From assembly GCA_902826215.1 (NCBI GenBank), contig CADEDY010000001.1, positions 62,001 through 126,000 of the forward strand: a stretch of 64,000 bases of DNA, read 5' to 3'. Source of the stretch: an uncultured Bacteroidota bacterium. Its GTDB lineage: Bacteria > Bacteroidota > Bacteroidia > Flavobacteriales_F > PHOS-HE28. This document shows, in pieces, positions 9,601-17,050 of the stretch. The notes under the pieces are model-generated. The model saw only the letters and a program-made list of their open reading frames with translations. It did not search any database and was not told where the DNA came from. How positions within the stretch are numbered: position 1 is the first letter of the stretch; every line of letters begins with the position of its first letter. Made by a program: the position numbers and the translations under genes.

Positions 9601-10820
9601 AAGCATTCGAGAGCGGCTTTGGTGCATGGTACCAGAGCGTGACCGACGATATGGACTGGACACGGGGAACGGGTTCCACACCGACCGCGAACACGGGGCC
9701 TACGGGTGACCATACCACAGGAACCGGTAACTACCTCTTCACCGAATCCAGCAATCCGAACAACCCAGCCAAACGCGCCGAATTGTACGGACCCTGTGTG
9801 GATCTCAGCGGACTGGCGACTGCGGAGCTTACCTTCTGGTATCACCTCTTCGGCGCAACGATGGGTACTTTGAACGTCGATATCTGGAATGGTGCTTCAT
9901 GGGTCAACAGTGTGTTCAGCCGAATAGGGAACCAAGGGAACAGCTGGCAGCAGGCCACAGTAAACCTCTCAGCGTACGTCGGGGGTGATATCCGCGTTCG
10001 ATTCCGGGGGATCACTGGTACGGGGATCACGAGCGACATGGCGATCGACGATATCCAGTTGACCGGTGTGGCACAACCCACCGCGATCCAATTGGCGCTC
10101 GGCGCATTCCTCGATGGTCCATACGTTGCGTTGGATGGACTGATGACGGACAGCCTGCGTCACAAGAACATGATCCCGCTGAACGAACCATACGCAGGCC
10201 TCGGTTTCCTGATCGCGGGCGGTGGTGGGGAAAGCACCACGGCTCCAGTGCTCGCTGCAACTGGAAGCAACGCAGTCGTGGATTGGGTGCTGGTCGAATT
10301 GCGAAGCATTGTTGATCCAACGCAGATCATAGCAACCCGATCAGGACTTATCCAGCGTGATGGTGATGTGGTGGACACCGATGGAATTTCACCGCTTTCG
10401 TTCAACATCGCGGCAGGCACCTACCACATCGCACTCCGTCATCGCAATCACTTGGGTGTGATGACCGCAAGTGGTGTTGCGCTGAGCTCGACCCCGACGA
10501 CCGTGAACCTGCGCAACGGAAGCACGGCCACGTACGGCACCGAAGCGCAGAAGTCGACCTCGGGCGTGTACAAGCTTTGGCCCGGTAACGTGATCGCCGA
10601 TGATCAGGTGCTCTACACCAATGAATCCAACGACCGCGACCCGATCTTGAATCTTATCGGCGGCGTAGTTCCCACCGCAGTGGTCTCGGGGTACCACCAA
10701 GAGGATCTCAACTTGGATGGTAACGTGAAGTACACCAACGAATTCAACGATCGCGACCTGGTGCTCCAGACCATTGGCGGTGTGGTTCCAACGGCGGTCC
10801 GTGTGGAACAGCTGCCTTGA
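6675..10820 (+). CDS. secreted reprolysin-like zinc metalloprotease, multidomain
   Basis: This encodes a 1381-residue protein. The ATG at 6675 starts a clean signal peptide (MIARSFLLVLFISTLHFVGS) cleaved near SAQS; an earlier in-frame start would add 16 unlikely residues. After a propeptide-like region, the zinc motif HEMGHQYGANH is at residues 353-363 (HExxHxxxxxH), typical of M12B/reprolysin-like metzincins. Ig-like beta domains follow (the WDVANT region near 575), then an fibronectin-III-like segment at roughly 765-860 and a MAM-type domain at roughly 970-1133 (LPYSEAFESGFGAW). The last 70 residues hold two copies of a YTNExNDRD...IGGVVPTAV unit separated by DLNLDGN, a dockerin-like acidic loop, and end in EQLP. 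There is no ordinary Por secretion tail, so this repeat may be the surface or sorting module. The protein is predicted to be extracellular and to degrade proteins. Confidence 0.9.
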   Translation: MIARSFLLVLFISTLHFVGSAQSIWEEIPTSKVLARNGERRITPTTSRMLRLNVESMRGQLSSSRLGTLADLAGGGLTIDLPAPDGSKARFSILEVPVMQPDLQARYPMIRTYTGVGITDPSATVKIDIGPNGFHAMVSPGNREVWFIDPVFVGDVNFYQVYKKKDLVRVGGNPVLSCGVDLVNDVPHEESRTQGWIQQMGVDRVGDCQLRTYRLALACTGEYANFHGSNSTNNNKSFALAAMVTTMNRVNDMFERDATLTMVMVLNTDQLIFLNGATDPYSNTNGSAMLGENQTQCDNIIGSANYDIGHVFSTGGGGVAYLNSPCNNNLKAGGVTGQSMPVGDGFDIDYVAHEMGHQYGANHTQNNNCNRAGPAAVEVGSGITIMGYAGICAPDVALHSIAMFGGYSMQEMAANVTSGTSSSCPATVSLVPEVAPTANAGVDRVIPKSTPFILTGSGSDANGGNVLTYSWEQMDPAVATMPPVSTSTGGPAWEPLLPVSTPLRYMPDLSAVIANTTPTWQVLSSVGRTLNFRLTVRDNVANGGCNGQDNMVVTVNGASGPFLVTQPNTAVSWSGLSAQTVTWDVANTTASPVSCANVDILLSTDGGLTYPTTILTATPNDGTQTITVPNIASTTARIMVRANGNIFYDISNTNFTITVASSPDYTLAVTSNTASVCQPAAATYAVQIGSILSYNSPVTLSTTGLPGAAVVGFSTNLVTPVGSSTLTISNTAGIAPGTYPFTLNATSTSGPKSLAMSLIVGATPAAVTLVQPADGATGVSGGSALTWNASAAASSYTVRLSTSATMTPLLENAVGVVGTSYTPTIANQGSTTYYWTVTAVSDCGSSAASGVRSFTTSECINVTVKVIIDRYGEETTWEIQDGSSMVVASGGPYTQQAAAGAYPQPDVNLCLPAGCYSLIINDSFGDGMCCAFGNGSISVVDASGTPLTPSPSTFTSTITNSFCLPSVCVTSLPYSEAFESGFGAWYQSVTDDMDWTRGTGSTPTANTGPTGDHTTGTGNYLFTESSNPNNPAKRAELYGPCVDLSGLATAELTFWYHLFGATMGTLNVDIWNGASWVNSVFSRIGNQGNSWQQATVNLSAYVGGDIRVRFRGITGTGITSDMAIDDIQLTGVAQPTAIQLALGAFLDGPYVALDGLMTDSLRHKNMIPLNEPYAGLGFLIAGGGGESTTAPVLAATGSNAVVDWVLVELRSIVDPTQIIATRSGLIQRDGDVVDTDGISPLSFNIAAGTYHIALRHRNHLGVMTASGVALSSTPTTVNLRNGSTATYGTEAQKSTSGVYKLWPGNVIADDQVLYTNESNDRDPILNLIGGVVPTAVVSGYHQEDLNLDGNVKYTNEFNDRDLVLQTIGGVVPTAVRVEQLP

Positions 10821-10846
10821 CGGGATCACACTGCATGTGCCGATCC

Positions 10847-10854
10847 TACCTTCG
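10847..10854 (+). promoter_or_regulatory. -7 promoter box TACCTTCG, near-leaderless
   Basis: TACCTTCG differs by one base from the Bacteroidota -7 consensus TAnnTTTG and ends 4 nt before the ATG of the lipoprotein gene at 10859, so the transcript would begin at or next to the start codon. Assigned from pattern and position only. Confidence 0.4.
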
Positions 10855-10858
10855 CGGC

Positions 10859-11383
10859 ATGAAACAATTCATCCCTGTCCTCACGACCGTGCTGCTTTTG
10901 GGTAGCTGTGGCGATGGTAAGAAGGAAGCTGCGGAACAACTGGCGGACAGCACCGCTGTGGCGACCGGAATAATATTGGACTTGGCCAAACACGACACGC
11001 CGCTAACGGTGGATCTTGGAGACCCGAACCTACTTGGAGGGGATTCGGCCCATGTGGTCTGGAATGAAGAATTCGGCCAATTGCGGGTGAACGGAGGAGA
11101 TCACTTTGCCATCACCATTACCGAAGAGCCCGGCGACATTCCACGGCGCAAGGCGGATCTGGAGCGGGACATGTTGCGCAAGCATACCGTTCTGGAAGAT
11201 GCTCCGGACCGCATCGTCTACCGCTCCCAGTTCCCGGATGAGGACCTCGTTTTCATCCACTTCTACCAGGTGATCCCGGTCGGCGACCGCACCTTCGTTG
11301 TGGAAGACGCTGCTGAAGGTCGGTTCAACGAGGCGGACATCAAGCGTATGGCTTCTGCCGTGCGACCGAAACCGGCGGTCTGA
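10859..11383 (+). CDS. small lipoprotein of unknown function
   Basis: This encodes a 174-residue protein with a typical lipoprotein signal: a Lys near the N-terminus, a hydrophobic stretch and the lipobox LLGSC with Cys17. The ATG at 10859 was chosen because it places the signal peptide correctly; the frame extends 14 codons upstream without a signal. The mature part is acidic, with no motif I recognise (middle segment GDHFAITITEEPGDIPRRK). Its stop overlaps the start of the next gene by one base (TGATG), so the two are probably co-transcribed and translationally coupled. The likely location is the inner face of the outer membrane or the periplasm. Confidence 0.8.
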   Translation: MKQFIPVLTTVLLLGSCGDGKKEAAEQLADSTAVATGIILDLAKHDTPLTVDLGDPNLLGGDSAHVVWNEEFGQLRVNGGDHFAITITEEPGDIPRRKADLERDMLRKHTVLEDAPDRIVYRSQFPDEDLVFIHFYQVIPVGDRTFVVEDAAEGRFNEADIKRMASAVRPKPAV

Positions 11384-11988
11384 TGCGGACCCTTTTCTTA
11401 TTCGTTCTTATTGCGCTTGGTCTTCAGGCTTTGGCTCAACCCGATGAGAAGGCATGGCGCGCCGAACTGACGACCTATTGGTTCAAGATCGATTCGGCAT
11501 TTCGAGACACACTGCACTCTCCCTTACCTGCTCCCGAGCGAAAAGCATTCAAAGCCCTAGAGCGCTATCCGATCGATCTGGCCTATCGGGTCGAAGCACA
11601 GTTCGAATCGAACGAAGGGCCGGTCTTCGGCATGAAGACGACCAGCGAGCGGGAACCTAAGTACCGGAGCGTGGGGACTTTACGCTTTGTTCTGCAGGGT
11701 AAAGAGGAGCAGCTGATCGTGTACAAGAACATCGACCTCAGTCGGTTGGACGAGTACCGCAACTACCTTTTCGTCCCCTTCACCGACCTGACGAATGGTG
11801 AAACCACATACGGCGGTGGGCGCTACATCGACTTGGAAGGTCCACTGGGCGGCACGGTGACATTGGACTTCAACAAGGCCTACAACCCATACTGTGCGTA
11901 TGGTGGCTTGTATTCCTGCCCGATCCCACCGGAGGAGAACCACTTGGAGTTGCGTGTGGAGGCCGGGGTGCTCAAGTTCCACGACTGA
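11383..11988 (+). CDS. DUF1684 family exported protein
   Basis: This encodes a 201-residue protein with a signal peptide (MRTLFLFVLIALGLQALAQ). The C-terminal half carries the DUF1684 hallmarks: GGGRYIDLEGP, then LDFNKAYNPYCAY, then SCPIPPEENHLELRVEAG at the end. The family is widespread in bacteria and its biochemical function is not established. It overlaps the upstream lipoprotein gene by one base, which suggests an operon of two exported proteins. The full family length appears to be present. Confidence 0.88.
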   Translation: MRTLFLFVLIALGLQALAQPDEKAWRAELTTYWFKIDSAFRDTLHSPLPAPERKAFKALERYPIDLAYRVEAQFESNEGPVFGMKTTSEREPKYRSVGTLRFVLQGKEEQLIVYKNIDLSRLDEYRNYLFVPFTDLTNGETTYGGGRYIDLEGPLGGTVTLDFNKAYNPYCAYGGLYSCPIPPEENHLELRVEAGVLKFHD

Positions 11989-12103
11989 GTGGTCCTGCGC
12001 AACTTCTTCGGAAGTTGCCCGTAGACAGCCCGTCGAAAACCCCTCGGAAAACCGCCTTGGATCGCTTATCCTTGCATCTTGACCTGAACGGTACCCAATA
12101 GCC

Positions 12104-12892
12104 ATGCGCTCCATCCACCTCTTTTTAGCCGCCGCCTTGAGCGCACCACTCTCCGCTGGTGTCATCGTGCTCGAAGGCAACTACCAGGGCAAGAATCTCT
12201 TCATCCAGAACCCCTTCTCCGAAGCAGGGGTCGGTTTCTGCGTGTTCGAGGTTTCCGTGAACGACCAGATCGCTACGGACGAGATCAACAGCAGCGCGTT
12301 CGAGGTGGACATGAACAACTTCGGCCTGAAGATATCGGATGCCGTTGTGGTGAAGATCAAGCACAAGGACGGTTGCACACCCGTGGTGCTGAACCCCGAA
12401 GTGCTGAAGCCCAAGAGCACGTTCGACATCGTGAAACAATCCATCGCCAGCGACGGCACCTATACATGGGTCGCCACGAATGAGACCGGCGAGCTTCCTT
12501 TCATCGTGGAGCAGAAGCGCTGGAACAAATGGGTGAAGGTGGGAGAAGTGATGGGCACGGGCAAGCCCGGTGAGAACAGCTATTCCTTCAAGGTGACCCC
12601 GCACAGTGGCGAGAACACGTTCCGCGTGAAGCAGACCGATCTAACGAAGCGTGCGCGCTACAGCGAAGCCGTGAACTACACCGACCCGAGCGTGCAGCCC
12701 GTTACCTGGAGCCCGGTGAAGCCCAAGGACGAGATCATTTTCAGCGGAAAGACCTTGTTCGAGGTGTATGATCAGTATGGCAACATCGTGAAGCGTGGTT
12801 ACGCTGATCGCGTGGAAGTGGCCTCCTTGAAGAAGGATCTCTACTACCTCAACTACGACAATAAGCTGGGCGAGACCTTCATCAAGCGTTGA
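12104..12892 (+). CDS. exported protein of unknown function with beta-rich C-terminus
   Basis: This encodes a 262-residue protein with a signal peptide ending near LSAG. I do not recognise the family. The middle shows alternating hydrophobic patterns typical of beta domains (VEQKRWNKWVKVGEVMG; NTFRVKQTDLTKRARYS). The last 45 residues (FEVYDQYGNIVKRGYADRVE ... LYYLNYDNKLGETFIKR) resemble the shape of T9SS C-terminal domains, in which a Y-D-x-x-G-x-x-V/I strand is followed by a final strand ending in basic residues, but the usual NP motif is missing. The 115-bp upstream gap holds TATCCTTG at 12067-12074, a possible -7 box. A hairpin terminator follows directly. Confidence 0.78.
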   Translation: MRSIHLFLAAALSAPLSAGVIVLEGNYQGKNLFIQNPFSEAGVGFCVFEVSVNDQIATDEINSSAFEVDMNNFGLKISDAVVVKIKHKDGCTPVVLNPEVLKPKSTFDIVKQSIASDGTYTWVATNETGELPFIVEQKRWNKWVKVGEVMGTGKPGENSYSFKVTPHSGENTFRVKQTDLTKRARYSEAVNYTDPSVQPVTWSPVKPKDEIIFSGKTLFEVYDQYGNIVKRGYADRVEVASLKKDLYYLNYDNKLGETFIKR

Positions 12893-12912
12893 TCCTGCAG
12901 CATTGCATTCGG

Positions 12913-12945
12913 AAGCCTCTCGGGAACGAGGGGCTTTCTTCTTTT
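12913..12945 (+). terminator. intrinsic terminator after the 12104-12892 gene
   Basis: The stem AAGCCTCTCG (12913-12922) pairs with CGAGGGGCTT (12927-12936), with one T-G wobble and a GGAA loop. It is followed by a T-rich run to 12945. It begins 21 nt after the stop codon. Confidence 0.8.
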
Positions 12946-12977
12946 CGGAACTTCGTCCGCACAACCAAGAGCACCCC

Positions 12978-13379
12978 ATGATCCGCATTGAACACATCGG
13001 TATCGCCGTGAAGGACCTTGAGAAGGCCGAAGAAGTGTATGCGAAGCTGCTGGGCTCGGAGAGCTACAAAAGGGAAGCCGTGGAAAGCGAAGGCGTGGTC
13101 ACCTCGTTCTTCCGAACGGGCCCGAACAAGATCGAGCTGCTGGAAAGCACGCGCTCCGACGGTCCCATTGCGAAGGCCATCGAGAAGCGGGGCGAAGGCA
13201 TTCACCACATTGCTTTCGAAGTCGCCGATATCCGCGCGGAGATGGAGCGTTTGCGGAACGAAGGCTTCACGCTACTGAACGAGGAGCCGAAACGTGGCGC
13301 GGACAACAAGCTCGTTTGCTTCGTTCATCCGAAGAGTGCGAATGGCGTGTTGGTCGAGTTGTGCCAGGAGATCAGTTGA
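12978..13379 (+). CDS. mce: methylmalonyl-CoA epimerase
   Basis: This encodes a 133-residue protein of the vicinal oxygen chelate superfamily. The N-terminus IEHIGIAVKDLEKAEEVY carries the first metal-binding His, GIHHIAFEVADI holds the second, and NGVLVELCQ near the end supplies the Glu; this order and length match methylmalonyl-CoA epimerases, which interconvert (2R)- and (2S)-methylmalonyl-CoA in the propionate/succinyl-CoA route in the cytoplasm. The ATG at 12978 was chosen because the earlier in-frame start adds residues that cover the terminator region. The next gene starts 2 nt after its stop, which suggests co-transcription. No mutase gene is in the window. Confidence 0.9.
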   Translation: MIRIEHIGIAVKDLEKAEEVYAKLLGSESYKREAVESEGVVTSFFRTGPNKIELLESTRSDGPIAKAIEKRGEGIHHIAFEVADIRAEMERLRNEGFTLLNEEPKRGADNKLVCFVHPKSANGVLVELCQEIS

Positions 13380-13381
13380 CG

Positions 13382-13705
13382 ATGGGCGCGCGGAAGGAAA
13401 CAGCAGCTTTCATTCTTGAACAATTGGACCGGCCTGATCGGTTCACGGTGCGGTCCATGTTCGGTGAATTCGCACTGTACGCCGATGGCAAGCCGGTAGC
13501 CTTCATCTGCGATGATCAACTTTTTGTGAAGATCATGCCCGAGAGTGCTCCTTTGGCCGGTCGTTCAGAGCGGGCCCCTGCCTATCCGGGGTCGAAGGAC
13601 TACTACCTCGTGCCCGAAGAGGTGATCACCGGGGATCGTGAGCTATCTGGGTTGCTTCTGCGCATGGCCCAAGCATTGCCTTTCCCCAAGACGAAACGGT
13701 CCTAG
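13382..13705 (+). CDS. TfoX N-terminal domain protein
   Basis: This encodes a 107-residue protein that begins 2 nt after the epimerase stop codon. The segment FTVRSMFGEFALYADGKPVAF and the later IMPESAPLAGRSERAPAYPG match the TfoX/Sxy N-terminal domain family, a stand-alone single-domain form. In Gammaproteobacteria two-domain TfoX/Sxy activates competence genes, but single-domain versions are common in bacteria without known competence and their role is uncertain. It ends in TAG and converges with the HAD phosphatase gene, leaving 57 bp between them with no clear terminator. Confidence 0.85.
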   Translation: MGARKETAAFILEQLDRPDRFTVRSMFGEFALYADGKPVAFICDDQLFVKIMPESAPLAGRSERAPAYPGSKDYYLVPEEVITGDRELSGLLLRMAQALPFPKTKRS

Positions 13706-13762
13706 AAGAAAGGATGACCTGTTTTCAGGAGCAGGCCGGAGCCATTCTGTGCACGCACTTCT

Positions 13763-14404
13763 TCAAGCGGTGGTCAAACCGAGCCGCCGCGCTAGGCTGA
13801 TCACGTCTTCCTTGGAAAGGTCCAAGTGCTCGGCACGAAGGCCCGCAGCGCGAGCCCCGTGCACGTGTTGGATGCTGTCATCGATGAACAACGTTCGCTC
13901 CCGAACAGCGCCATGTTGCTCCAGGGCATGGTGGAACGCATCTGCATCGGGTTTGCGCAGACCGATCTCGCAACTGTAGTAGGCACCGTGGAACAAGCTC
14001 TTGAAGTCGGAGATGCCGTTCTCCTTCGCGATGATGGCCTCGAAGGCGGGAACGTGGATCGCATTGGTATTGCTCAACAACAACACTTGGTAGTGTTCTT
14101 TCAGTTGTCCCACCAGCTGGATGCGTTCTTCAGGAATGGACCCCAACATCGCGTTCCAACTGGCATCGATCATGGCATCGGTCAGCTCGTGGCCGAGGAT
14201 CTCGCGGATCCGGTCCCGGAACTGAGCGGGGGACAAGGCACCGGTCTCGAATCCATCGAAGAGGTGATCCTGTTGTGCCTGGCTATACAGCGTGTCGAAA
14301 TCGGCATGACCAAGTGCCCGGAAAGCCGCTGCGGATGCATGGTAATCCACGTCGATCAGCACACCGCCGAGGTCGAGCAGGATCGTGTCGAAGGCCCTTT
14401 TCAT
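13763..14404 (-). CDS. HAD-superfamily phosphatase, YihX-like
   Basis: This encodes a 213-residue protein. HAD motif I is FDTILLDLGGVLIDVDY (the nucleophile Asp in DLGG), motif II is LLLSNTNAIH, motif III is the Lys in GLRKPDADAF, and motif IV is LFIDDS. The arrangement with a helical cap between motifs I and II resembles E. coli YihX, a sugar-phosphate phosphatase, although the substrate here cannot be told from the sequence. The ATG at 14404 is preferred over an upstream start because a consensus -7 promoter box TACTTTTG ends 6 nt in front of it. It diverges from the CAU tRNA. Confidence 0.88.
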   Translation of the reverse strand: MKRAFDTILLDLGGVLIDVDYHASAAAFRALGHADFDTLYSQAQQDHLFDGFETGALSPAQFRDRIREILGHELTDAMIDASWNAMLGSIPEERIQLVGQLKEHYQVLLLSNTNAIHVPAFEAIIAKENGISDFKSLFHGAYYSCEIGLRKPDADAFHHALEQHGAVRERTLFIDDSIQHVHGARAAGLRAEHLDLSKEDVISLARRLGLTTA

Positions 14405-14410
14405 GGGCCG

Positions 14411-14418
14411 CAAAAGTA
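14411..14418 (-). promoter_or_regulatory. -7 promoter box TACTTTTG of the HAD gene
   Basis: On the complement strand TACTTTTG fits the Bacteroidota -7 consensus TAnnTTTG exactly and lies 6 nt before the ATG at 14404, so the mRNA is predicted to be nearly leaderless. Confidence 0.55.
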
Positions 14419-14474
14419 GCCTTCGCGGTAGCCGCTCTATTTTCGCGCTCCCGTTCTGCACGAACGGGTAGACC

Positions 14475-14547
14475 GGGCCCATAGCTCAGCGGTCAGAGCA
14501 GGGGACTCATAATCCCTTGGTCGCAGGTTCAAATCCTGCTGGGCCCA
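14475..14547 (+). tRNA. tRNA with CAU anticodon (Ile2 or elongator Met)
   Basis: The 73-nt cloverleaf folds cleanly. The acceptor GGGCCCA pairs with TGGGCCC plus discriminator A; the D-arm is GCTC/GAGC; the anticodon arm is GGGGA/TCCCT (one G-T pair) with loop CTCATAA; the T-arm is GCAGG/CCTGC with loop TTCAAAT. The anticodon is CAT. The variable and T-arm region (TGGTCGCAGGTTCAA) resembles E. coli tRNA-Ile2, whose C34 is changed to lysidine to read AUA, more than initiator Met, but elongator Met cannot be excluded. The CCA end is not encoded. Confidence 0.9.
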
Positions 14548-14572
14548 CTGTCGATCGGCGTTGACGAGAAGC

Positions 14573-16372
14573 TCAGTAGGGGTTCACGGCAGAGACGCGT
14601 ATGAACACTGCATCCACCAGGAAGGCCGAGTTGTTGTCCTTGTTCCAGAAGTAGAAGCGCAACTCGTCCCCTTCGATCAACGGCGGAACCGGAATGCGGT
14701 ATTCAAGCTGTTCCCAAACGCCCGGCTCGGGTGGCAGGGGATCCATGCGGAAGGGTTGGTAGAAGCGCGCCGTGTCATTCTTATGGACCACTTCTGTGAT
14801 GCCAAGGGTATTTCGTGAACCTTCCGGCGAAGCCACCAAACGCTGAAGGCCGACCTCCAGATAGAGCCAACGACCAATGGGCAGCATATCCGTGGTGGCT
14901 CGGAAGGTGGTGCCGAACTCGATCCCTGGAGCGAACACGCACACGTTGGGTCCCGCGTACGCGTATTCCCACTCCTGTAGCGCTCCCCCGGACCAGAACC
15001 GGCATGGCGCATCAAGGTCGCAACTTTCCGTGATGATCACCTCCATGCCGTTCGGGTTGAACGGCGCGGTCTGGTAGTTGCCGCCCAATTGCCCGCGATA
15101 GGCATCACTGAAACGGAGAAAGGTGTACGCGTACTTCGCGCGATCCATGCTTTCGCGGTGTAGGATGTCGTGGTAGTACTGCCACATCTGTGCGAGGTGA
15201 AGAACCATGCAGGCCAACATGAAGGCACGCGCTGCGACCCACCACGTGCGCGACCAGCTGTTGAGCACCAGCGCCATCGGCACCACCAGTACCGGGTAGT
15301 GATCAATGAAAACACGACTACCGAAGCCACTGCCGTAATACCAGATCCACCAACTACTGATCACGAAGGTGGTGACCGTCCAGTACAGTGCGCTCGAAAG
15401 TGCACGCACGCGATCCTGTTTCCACACGAGCACGGCGCTCAAAGCCGCTAGGAGGAAGAAAGGTGTCCACAGGAACAGTCCCCGTCGGAAACCGAAAAGC
15501 ACCTTGATCACCTCGGGCTGTCCCCAGTGGAAGCCTTCGCCTTTGTAGCCCCACTCGAACCAATGTCCGGTCTGTAGGTGCCAAAGCAGTAGTTGAATGC
15601 CAACGACCGAACTGAACACGACCAAGGAGGTGAAGAGGACAGCGGGTCGTTTGATGAGCCGCTGGATCAACGTCCATGTTTCCGCCCCTGCGATCACTGG
15701 GATAGCGAGGATCACCAGCGCATTCACCGGACGGATGAGGACGATGAGCCCAAGAGTCGCGGCAGCGGCCACGGCAAACCAAGGCGATGCGCCGCGGACC
15801 AACTTGTGGATCACCCATAGAAAGAAACTTACCGCACAGAAGGAGTAGACATGCGACCAACCTGGCTGTAAGCCTGCGTACTGCAAGAGCGTGGTTCCCA
15901 ACCCAAGACCGATCACCAACCAAACGATCACGCCATCGCGAACGCCCATACCGGTCAGCATGGAGCGAAGGGCCAACAGACCCAAGAGCAGATACACCCA
16001 TGCCCCGACCGCAATGGCCTTGAATTCCGCTTCGGAGAAACCGTCGCAAGATCCATTCGGGGCGGCGCATAGCAAGTGCCCGAGACCGAACCACGGAGCC
16101 ATCATAACGGCCGTTCCACAGAAGTACTTGTTGAGCGTGCCGTCCGGCGTTTCATTCACATATTCCCAAGCGAATTCCTCGTGACCAAGGTCGTGATCGA
16201 TGAAGATCGCCGTGAGGTAAGCGTAATAGCCTCGGGCATCACTCCGAATGGTGTGCTGCCATCCGGTGCCATCGTACGCTTGCCACAGCCCACGCACGGT
16301 GATGAGCGCTGTGACCGCCACGACCATAAATATGGCGCGTAGGGAAGCTGAACGAAGCCCGTTTCGGATCAT
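14573..16372 (-). CDS. polytopic membrane protein, GT-C glycosyltransferase-like
   Basis: This encodes a 599-residue protein with about ten hydrophobic segments in the first 430 residues and a soluble C-terminal beta-rich part. The first loop has SDARGYYAYLTAIFIDHDL, a pattern shared by large membrane proteins of the Bacteroidota that look like ArnT/PMT-type (GT-C) lipid-linked sugar transferases, in which acidic residues in loop 1 are catalytic. The C-terminal 150 residues (WSGGALQEWEYAYAGPNVCV, LYLEVGLQR) look like a carbohydrate-binding or jelly-roll-type domain. The ATG at 16372 was chosen over a TTG at 16414 because it gives the usual short basic N-terminus. It lies downstream of the PAP2-like gene on the same strand, 45 nt apart. 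A sugar transfer role is inferred only. Confidence 0.62.
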   Translation of the reverse strand: MIRNGLRSASLRAIFMVVAVTALITVRGLWQAYDGTGWQHTIRSDARGYYAYLTAIFIDHDLGHEEFAWEYVNETPDGTLNKYFCGTAVMMAPWFGLGHLLCAAPNGSCDGFSEAEFKAIAVGAWVYLLLGLLALRSMLTGMGVRDGVIVWLVIGLGLGTTLLQYAGLQPGWSHVYSFCAVSFFLWVIHKLVRGASPWFAVAAAATLGLIVLIRPVNALVILAIPVIAGAETWTLIQRLIKRPAVLFTSLVVFSSVVGIQLLLWHLQTGHWFEWGYKGEGFHWGQPEVIKVLFGFRRGLFLWTPFFLLAALSAVLVWKQDRVRALSSALYWTVTTFVISSWWIWYYGSGFGSRVFIDHYPVLVVPMALVLNSWSRTWWVAARAFMLACMVLHLAQMWQYYHDILHRESMDRAKYAYTFLRFSDAYRGQLGGNYQTAPFNPNGMEVIITESCDLDAPCRFWSGGALQEWEYAYAGPNVCVFAPGIEFGTTFRATTDMLPIGRWLYLEVGLQRLVASPEGSRNTLGITEVVHKNDTARFYQPFRMDPLPPEPGVWEQLEYRIPVPPLIEGDELRFYFWNKDNNSAFLVDAVFIRVSAVNPY

Positions 16373-16417
16373 GATCGAGCGGGTGAAGATCCGTGTTCCA
16401 CCGCCGCCCTGCAAGGG

Positions 16418-17050
16418 TCAAAGGCCTGACCCGATGAGCAGAGCCCCTTGCGTGCAGATCCATCCGACCAATGCGCCGGCAATGATCTGGCCTTGTGTGT
16501 GGTCACTGGTCAGCAGGCGTGCGCTGCCTAACGCACCCGCTACGAGGGCCACCCCCGCGATGAGCGGGAGGATGTGAAGGCCATGGATCATCGAGAGCCC
16601 CATGAGCGCACCAAGCAGACCTCCGATACCGACCATGTGGGCGCTGATCTTCCACCATGCTGTGATCAACAACGTCGCGAACAAGGCAATAAGGATCCCG
16701 ATGAAGAGGTGATCTACCGCCGGATGAAGAGGTGTTCTCCACAGAAGGTAAAGTGCCATTGCGTAGTAGAGCAAGGTCATCACGAATGGGGCGACCCGTT
16801 CTTGGCGCGAATGCATCTCCAGGCTGTTCACCACACCTGCACGCAGCAGCAGAAGAGCACTGATGACGGGGAAGGTCACGGTCATTACAACGAGCATTCC
16901 TAGCAGGAGCCAGCGGCCGCTGCTTCCAGGCGGAACGAAATACCCCAATTGCGGATCAACCTCCAGTGCAAGCCAAACGGCGATCACCGGCATCAGCAGT
17001 GGATGCAGCAGGATCGAGACCGTGCGCGCGATGGACCTCACGCTGATCAC
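16418..17050 (-). CDS. PAP2-like integral membrane protein
   Basis: This encodes a 210-residue protein with six hydrophobic segments. Its start is GTG, overlapping the rpoN stop as GTGA, so translation is coupled to rpoN. The segment KISAHMVGIGG and the later SARLLTSDHTQGQIIAG correspond in place to phosphatase PAP2 motifs 2 and 3 (PSGH and SRxxxxxHxxxD), but Pro-Ser-Gly-His is reduced to Ser-Ala-His and the final Asp is Gln. It may therefore be a divergent lipid phosphatase or an inactive relative. It is placed in the inner membrane. Confidence 0.7.
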   Translation of the reverse strand: MISVRSIARTVSILLHPLLMPVIAVWLALEVDPQLGYFVPPGSSGRWLLLGMLVVMTVTFPVISALLLLRAGVVNSLEMHSRQERVAPFVMTLLYYAMALYLLWRTPLHPAVDHLFIGILIALFATLLITAWWKISAHMVGIGGLLGALMGLSMIHGLHILPLIAGVALVAGALGSARLLTSDHTQGQIIAGALVGWICTQGALLIGSGL

